64,000 bases of DNA, from NCBI GenBank assembly GCA_017617235.1, contig JAFZWQ010000041.1, positions 1 to 64,000 of the forward strand, written 5' to 3'. Within the stretch, counting starts at the first letter, position 1, and every line of letters begins with the position of its first letter. The notes below the pieces were generated by a model, which did not search any database, was not told the origin of the DNA, and saw nothing but the letters and a program-made list of their open reading frames with translations. Positions 59,500-64,000 of this stretch are shown piece by piece. Both the position numbers and the translations under genes were made by a program. Source of the DNA: Bacteroidaceae bacterium. GTDB taxonomy: Bacteria > Bacteroidota > Bacteroidia > Bacteroidales > Bacteroidaceae.

Positions 59500-60987
59500 T
59501 TATTTTCCTTCGTAAGCTCCTGCATCGGGCTCTCCGTCGGCCAAACGGCTGACGCCACGTCTGTCGATGGGGAAGAGTTTACTATACTCAGAATCTGCCA
59601 GACCACGAATGGCAGAGAGGGAATCTGGTGCAAAGTCGTAAAGGAAATTGTCCGTATCAAAGAGGACGAAATGGTCCTTACCAGTAACCTCCAACGAATC
59701 GGGCAGGTCGTATCGTATGTCCACGAAACGCGAGTCGTCGGACACGACGGTGCGCAACAGTGAGTTCTGGAACAGAAAATCGACATCATCGAAGGTATTT
59801 TCCGCCAGATTTCCCATCACCACATCGTCGGCATAGCCCGTAATGACACAGTTTACGAAGTAGCACCACAGCAGCGGACGATAGATGTCCTCTCCCTCCA
59901 TATCTGCCATATAGAGGGCGTCGTCGCGACTGGCAGAGAGGGGATAGAACTGAGCAATGGTGCAGTGGACAAAGACGTGTGCCCCACCCTCGATGTCGAC
60001 ACAGCGGCCCAGGGTGTTACTGATTTGGGTACCCGTAACCTGTGTGCGGCAATGGGTGAATACCAGACCTGGGCCTCCAATGTTGTGGACGATACAGTCC
60101 TCCATGAGCAGCAACGGGTCGCTATCCTCCGTCAGGGCAGTGCTGTCGCAGATGATGCCATAATCTCCACTATGTATGTCGCATTGTGTCAGTTCGTTGT
60201 TCTTGGAATCAGCAAAGAAATGGACACCTCCCCAACGGTTGGGTGTGTTGTCGTAGGGTAGATAGGGGAACATACGGTCTGTGCGATCACCCCGCAAGGT
60301 TACCGGCTGCGCCAGCGTACCGTTGGCTTTCAACGTACCATGAACCAGTAACGAGGTTTGGTCGTGGAACATGAGGGTGCAGCCCTGGGGCAGCGTGAGC
60401 GTGACGCCTGAAGCCACCACCAACGAGTCGTATATGACGTAAGGACGTTGGGCATCGAGGATACGGTCGGACGTAATGGTTTCGCCACGCAGGACGATGA
60501 CATCCATTCCAGAAGCTGTAAGCACGACCTTTTGCTGGACTCCGCTTTCCAACGTAAAGAGCAACTGATCCTCAAAGTCACGGATGGCATCGCTGTCGGC
60601 ATCGGGTAACAACACCTCAATACGAACGTAGATGCTGTCCTTGCGTCGGACCTCGAAGTCCTCCCCCACTCCAGCAGCTAGATACTGCCCATCGACATTG
60701 ATGCGGAAATGCGAGGCGGCACCCTGAGCCAACTCTACCCGACTGATGCGCAGTCCTTTGTCATTATCGTTGTGGACAATAAGGGTCTTGGTGGCTGAAC
60801 CCTGTTGCGTAATAATAGTGTCGAACGCCACCGTATCTGCAGACAGCGTCAGCTGCGCCGTTGGTGCCGTCGTCCACGAATCGTAGTCATCGCACGAGAT
60901 AAGCAGGAACGCCAAAAGCAACCCCACCCCCAATCCCCTCCCGAGGGAAGGGCGTATATACTTTTGTAGTTTATCTATTAAAAGCAT
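59500..60987 (-). CDS. Right-handed beta-helix lipoprotein
   Basis: The 495-residue lipoprotein has Cys32 in the lipobox LISC. The first domain (about 40-150) is Ig-like (LTLSADTVAFDTIITQQGSA). A right-handed parallel beta-helix (about 175-450) follows with GVTLTLPQGCTLMFHDQTSL and repeating short strands such as GGPGLVFTHCRTQVTGTQIS. Residues 12-22 (RPSLGRGLGVG) are encoded by half of a REP-like inverted pair, so the repeat forms the junction to the hydrophobic core, as in the DUF4296 lipoprotein. Substrate or ligand is unknown. Confidence 0.85.
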   Translation of the reverse strand: MLLIDKLQKYIRPSLGRGLGVGLLLAFLLISCDDYDSWTTAPTAQLTLSADTVAFDTIITQQGSATKTLIVHNDNDKGLRISRVELAQGAASHFRINVDGQYLAAGVGEDFEVRRKDSIYVRIEVLLPDADSDAIRDFEDQLLFTLESGVQQKVVLTASGMDVIVLRGETITSDRILDAQRPYVIYDSLVVASGVTLTLPQGCTLMFHDQTSLLVHGTLKANGTLAQPVTLRGDRTDRMFPYLPYDNTPNRWGGVHFFADSKNNELTQCDIHSGDYGIICDSTALTEDSDPLLLMEDCIVHNIGGPGLVFTHCRTQVTGTQISNTLGRCVDIEGGAHVFVHCTIAQFYPLSASRDDALYMADMEGEDIYRPLLWCYFVNCVITGYADDVVMGNLAENTFDDVDFLFQNSLLRTVVSDDSRFVDIRYDLPDSLEVTGKDHFVLFDTDNFLYDFAPDSLSAIRGLADSEYSKLFPIDRRGVSRLADGEPDAGAYEGK

Positions 60988-61048
60988 ATCCGTAATAGTA
61001 ATGAATATGTAATCACTCCCCTCCCCTCGGGGAGGGTTAGGGAAGGGG
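60922..61048. repeat. REPIN-like inverted pair 5 (around the beta-helix lipoprotein start)
   Basis: The left unit 60922-60952 and right unit 61016-61048 are in opposite orientation, 63 bp apart. The start codon at 60987 lies between. The inner flank GTATATAC next to the left unit is shared with pair 1 (10597-10603 region). Confidence 0.75.
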
Positions 61049-61050
61049 TT

Positions 61051-62499
61051 TTAAATGTTTTCCAGGATGGCAAGAAGGTGATCCCAAACCATCTGGACGG
61101 TGGGGATAAGGAGCTTCTCGTCAGGCGAATGCACACCACGCAAAGTGGGACCGAAGCTCACCATATCCAAAGCAGGATACTTCTCGCTAAAGAGACCGCA
61201 CTCGAGACCCGCATGAATACCGCGAACGATGGGTTCCTTGCCAAACAGACGCTTGTACTGGGCTACAGTAACCTTCAGCAGATGGCTGTCGGGATTGGGT
61301 TTCCAGCCAGGATAGCCCTCACCGGTTTCTGTCTCGGCACCTGCCAATTGGAAGATAGCGGCGAAGGTGTCTGCCACGTTGTGACGGGCACTGAGCAGGG
61401 AACTGCGCTGACTGCTGTTAATCTCTATTGTCTTGCGCTCGGGCACCATGTGGATACTGGCCAGATTGGTGCTGGTTTCCACAAGGGCAATATCTTGCGA
61501 CATCGCGAAGACACCGTTGAACACACCCTGCAGAGCTGTTATCAGGCGCTGACCTGTCTGACTGTCCACAACGGTAGGTGTGGCGTCAGCCGTCTCCAGC
61601 AGGAACTCCATCGTGGGCTCTGTTACACGATACTCCTCCTCGACATCGGCTGCGAACAGGTTCCAATCAACGCGGATGGTCTCCTTCATCGATACGGGAA
61701 TGGCGATGGTGGCACGCGCCTCACGAGGAATGGCGTTGTGCAATCCACCTGCCTGTATGTCTGCAATGAGCACAGGCATCTTCTTCTGTTCCATATAGAG
61801 GAAGCGGGCCAAGAGTTTGTTGGCATTGGCGCGTTTTTTATCGATATCATCGCCCGAATGACCACCTGTCAGACCCTTTATGCAGAGCGATACAAAGAAC
61901 TGGCCGCTGGGTGCAGGCTGATCCTCGTAGTGGAAGGTTGCTGTAGTGCGACATCCACCGGCACAGCTGACGAACATTTCGCCTTCGTCCTCAGAGTCGA
62001 GGTTGATGAGGTACTGGCCCGTCATAAAGTCGGACTGCATGCCCTCGGCACCCGTCAGCCCCGTTTCCTCGTCGCGTGTGAAAACGCATTCCAGCGGACC
62101 GTGCTTCAAGGTGTTGTCAGCCAAAATGGCCATCTCCATAGCCACACCTATGCCGTCGTCGGCTCCCAAAGTAGTACCTTTGGCTTTCATCCACTCACCA
62201 TCGATGTAGGTCTCGATGGCGTCCTTGTCGAAGTCGAACTCGCGGTCGGCATTCTTCTCGCACACCATGTCCATGTGGCTCTGCAGGACAACGGTTGGCT
62301 TCGACTCCATACCTGGCGTAGCAGGTTTGCGGATGATGACGTTGCCCGTCTCGTCGCGACGGGTCTCCAGGCCCAGTCCCTTGCCATATTCCAACAGGAA
62401 CTCTATCATCTTCTCCTCACGCTTCGAGGGGCGAGGGACCTTATTCACCTGTGCAAAGCACTCGAACACACTCTTGGGGGTCAACATTGTTTCATTCAT
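61051..62499 (-). CDS. pepD: Cytosol nonspecific dipeptidase (aminoacyl-histidine dipeptidase)
   Basis: The 482-residue M20-family zinc dipeptidase cleaves a range of dipeptides. Motifs: LQSHMDMVCEK (His-x-Asp metal ligands at about 78-80), GTTLGADDGIGVAMEMA, FTRDEETGLTGAEGM and GGHSGDDIDKKRANA. Length is normal. Its promoter -7 box is TATTTTTG at 62526-62533. Confidence 0.95.
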   Translation of the reverse strand: MNETMLTPKSVFECFAQVNKVPRPSKREEKMIEFLLEYGKGLGLETRRDETGNVIIRKPATPGMESKPTVVLQSHMDMVCEKNADREFDFDKDAIETYIDGEWMKAKGTTLGADDGIGVAMEMAILADNTLKHGPLECVFTRDEETGLTGAEGMQSDFMTGQYLINLDSEDEGEMFVSCAGGCRTTATFHYEDQPAPSGQFFVSLCIKGLTGGHSGDDIDKKRANANKLLARFLYMEQKKMPVLIADIQAGGLHNAIPREARATIAIPVSMKETIRVDWNLFAADVEEEYRVTEPTMEFLLETADATPTVVDSQTGQRLITALQGVFNGVFAMSQDIALVETSTNLASIHMVPERKTIEINSSQRSSLLSARHNVADTFAAIFQLAGAETETGEGYPGWKPNPDSHLLKVTVAQYKRLFGKEPIVRGIHAGLECGLFSEKYPALDMVSFGPTLRGVHSPDEKLLIPTVQMVWDHLLAILENI

Positions 62500-62525
62500 A
62501 TGGGTAAATATTACTTTTATCGGCT

Positions 62526-62533
62526 CAAAAATA
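62526..62533 (-). promoter_or_regulatory. Promoter -7 box of pepD
   Basis: The minus strand reads TATTTTTG, 27 bp before the start. Confidence 0.55.
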
Positions 62534-62670
62534 CAAAATATACCTTATATATTATAACGGATACAAAGTTTTTTTCGTATAAGCACACGCATTTATTTAC
62601 AAGGCCGTTAAAAAAACATAAAACACCTATCTATTTTTAGTTTTTAATTTTCCATTTTTAATTTACTTCG

Positions 62671-62678
62671 TACCTTTG
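62671..62678 (+). promoter_or_regulatory. Promoter -7 box very close to the 62687 start
   Basis: TACCTTTG ends 8 bp before the ATG, so the mRNA leader would be at most a few bases. Upstream 62635-62668 is TTTTTAATTTTCC-type repeat. Confidence 0.55.
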
Positions 62679-62686
62679 CACCCGAT

Positions 62687-62896
62687 ATGATGAAACTGAT
62701 GCTCATAGTCCTGGCCATAGTGGCAATTAGCATGTTGCTGCTGACGGTGAACATATGGCTTCGCGGAGGCGAATTTCGCAGCCAGCACATTGGGCAGAGC
62801 AAAGAGATGCGCCGTCGCGGCATACACTGCGTGCAGTCGATGGATGCGATGGAGAGAAAAGAAAAGAGAAAGCAGCGAGTAAGCGAGAGCAGATGA
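62687..62896 (+). CDS. Small single-helix membrane protein
   Basis: The 69-residue protein has one hydrophobic segment (about 3-25) and a basic cytoplasmic tail with HIGQSKEMRRRGIHCVQSMD. The HIGQS..M..RGIHCVQ block is a pattern I recall from short Bacteroidales proteins of unknown function. ATG-ATG leaves the exact start uncertain by one codon. Confidence 0.7.
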   Translation: MMKLMLIVLAIVAISMLLLTVNIWLRGGEFRSQHIGQSKEMRRRGIHCVQSMDAMERKEKRKQRVSESR

Positions 62897-62978
62897 AAAC
62901 TTGTTTTCAGTATGCCGAGCGAGAGCTGGTTAGAACGAAGTACAAAACTGAGATAAAAGATAATAATTAAATATTAGA

Positions 62979-63611
62979 ATGAAGAAGTTTTATTTAATGG
63001 CCCTCGCTGCAGGGCTGATGGGTTTGACAAGTTGTGGTAACAAGGCAGAAGTTGCCCCTGAAACAGAGGCAGAACCCGAAGAGACCAAGGAACTGAAGAT
63101 TGCCTATGTCGAAATCGACACACTGATGGCCCAGTATCAGTTCTGCAAGGACTATACCGAACTGGCCAACGTGGAAGGCGAGAACATACAGCGCACGCTC
63201 ACTGGCAAACAGCGCACACTGGAACAGCACGCTGCCGCCATGCAGAAGAAATACGAGTCGAACGGCTTTACCAGCCAAGAAGAACTGACCCGCGCACAGC
63301 AGTCGCTGCAGACCGAACAGCAGGCTCTGCAGGAACTGTCGGAACGCCTGCAAGCATCTTTCATGGAGGAGCAGGCCAAGTACAACGAAGAGATGCGCGA
63401 CTCTATCCAGCAGTTCCTGAAGTTGTACAACAAGACCAAGAAATACGACTTCATCATGGCTAAGGCTGGCGACAACATGCTGCTGGCCAACCCCAAGTAC
63501 GACATCACCAACGAAGTGCTGAAGGGTCTGAACAAACGTTACAAGATTAAGCCCGAAGTTGCCGAAAAAATCAAGAAAGACGACAAAAAGTCCGACGAAA
63601 AGAAGAAATAA
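62979..63611 (+). CDS. OmpH/Skp-like lipoprotein
   Basis: The 210-residue lipoprotein has Cys19 in LTSC. LKIAYVEIDTLMAQYQFCKDY (about 40-60) matches the OmpH/Skp N-terminus, followed by a long Gln/Glu-rich coiled coil (about 65-155) and YDFIMAKAGDNMLLANPKYDIT. Skp chaperones outer-membrane proteins; here the lipid anchor would fix it to a membrane. The tail is a Lys-rich run. A strong terminator follows. Confidence 0.9.
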   Translation: MKKFYLMALAAGLMGLTSCGNKAEVAPETEAEPEETKELKIAYVEIDTLMAQYQFCKDYTELANVEGENIQRTLTGKQRTLEQHAAAMQKKYESNGFTSQEELTRAQQSLQTEQQALQELSERLQASFMEEQAKYNEEMRDSIQQFLKLYNKTKKYDFIMAKAGDNMLLANPKYDITNEVLKGLNKRYKIKPEVAEKIKKDDKKSDEKKK

Positions 63612-63627
63612 CGAACCAACACAACAT

Positions 63628-63659
63628 AAAAAGAGGATGCACGGATGCATCCTCTTTTT
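63628..63659. terminator. Bidirectional terminator
   Basis: AAAAAGAGGATGCA (63628-63641) pairs perfectly with TGCATCCTCTTTTT (63646-63659) around CGGA. T-runs on both strands suit the convergent OmpH-like and 63681 genes. Confidence 0.9.
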
Positions 63660-63680
63660 CTTTGCCCTTTCAATCTGCTC

Positions 63681-64000
63681 TTACTTCACCAGCACCTTGC
63701 GGCGATTGCGGATGTATATACCCGTGGTGGGTTTTGCTATCCGGCGACCGCTCAGGTCGTAGTAAGTCTGTGCTTCAGTATCTGAGGCGTGAGCGGAAAG
63801 GATGGCATCGTCCAAATCCTGTGCTTCTTCTACACGGAAGGTGGAGCCATTGTCCGTCAAACTACCATTGGCTGTCCAGAACTGCAGGGGACCGCTATTG
63901 CCACCGAACTGGTTGATACAGGTGTTTTCTGTGCCTGTTACACGCAGCACGAAACCATCGCCATTGGGCAGCAAATCCCAACTATAGTCGCCTGCACGCA
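63681..64000 (-). CDS. C-terminal part of a secreted surface protein (truncated by window edge)
   Basis: The frame is open to the window end; about 106 residues are visible. It has a beta-rich segment (NGDGFVLRVTGTENTCINQFGG) and the tail YYDLSGRRIAKPTTGIYIRN ending RRKVLVK, like the sorting tails of the 4303, 7554 and GH43-like proteins. The start is outside the window. Confidence 0.75.
   Translation of the reverse strand, partial: RAGDYSWDLLPNGDGFVLRVTGTENTCINQFGGNSGPLQFWTANGSLTDNGSTFRVEEAQDLDDAILSAHASDTEAQTYYDLSGRRIAKPTTGIYIRNRRKVLVK

Noticed and set aside
61078-62640. 520-codon open frame antisense to pepD
   Set aside because: It mirrors pepD codon structure, has no recognisable motif, and no promoter or plausible start context; pepD carries the M20 metal motifs.

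Overview
The window comes from a Bacteroidales chromosome, most likely a member of the Prevotellaceae. The evidence is: promoters of the Bacteroidetes form TAnnTTTG (with a TTTG about 20 bp upstream in several cases), two SusC/SusD pairs, surface proteins ending in a [Y]DLSGRRI...GIYIxNGKK tail, Bacteroidetes-only families (DUF4290, DUF4296), and a MurA with Asp instead of Cys in the active-site loop. There is no phage, insertion sequence, CRISPR array or rRNA. One tRNA-Arg is present.

Layout. 1-1.1 kb: an XRE/ImmA-type regulator-protease followed by the first codons of a PIN-domain protein that leaves the window. 1.36-2.7 kb: a strongly folded RNA leader or ncRNA, a secreted protein and a small lipoprotein. 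2.96-9.34 kb: a membrane-anchored AraC regulator divergent from a large surface protein, a small MKKTY protein and a secreted esterase. 9.36-15.3 kb, minus strand: ileS, dksA-like, lspA, DUF4296 lipoprotein and a small ORF as one operon. 15.4-33.2 kb, minus strand: a 17.8-kb operon with the order FAS1-SusC-SusD-FAS1-FAS1-SusC-SusD. 33.4-40.4 kb: panB divergent from an addA/addB-like helicase-nuclease pair. 40.45-40.73 kb: an inverted-repeat element whose right arm supplies the -33 box of a tRNA-Arg promoter. 40.8-48.9 kb, minus strand: an RND efflux operon (adaptor, pump, TolC) followed by a GH43-like protein and a DUF1080 lipoprotein. 48.9-56.6 kb, minus strand: tsaB, DUF4290, murA, rimM, dxr, rseP, small lipoprotein, cca, tightly packed. 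56.6-59.5 kb, plus strand: yicC, gmk, small membrane protein, nadD, MORN protein, mostly with 4-nt overlaps. 59.5-64 kb: a beta-helix lipoprotein, pepD, a small membrane protein, an OmpH-like lipoprotein and the 3' end of another surface protein.

The most unusual signal runs across the whole window. Several families of short repeats lie both between and inside genes and are translated in frame. The clearest is a GC-rich REP-like unit (C-rich tail plus CCCTCCCCGAGGGGAGGG-type palindrome). It occurs five times as an inverted pair of 96-146 bp, resembling a REPIN. Four of the five pairs straddle a start codon, so one half becomes part of the protein's N-terminus, including two lipoprotein signal peptides. 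Other families (CAGAG-type, TTTTCAA-type, TCATTT-type, CATGAGGC-type) form inserts in ileS, addA, the efflux adaptor, SusD and TolC signal peptides, and the C-terminal tails of surface proteins. Together they look like a set of small mobile or self-propagating repeats that have colonised dispensable protein segments. All functional names below are from reading the sequence; no database search was run.
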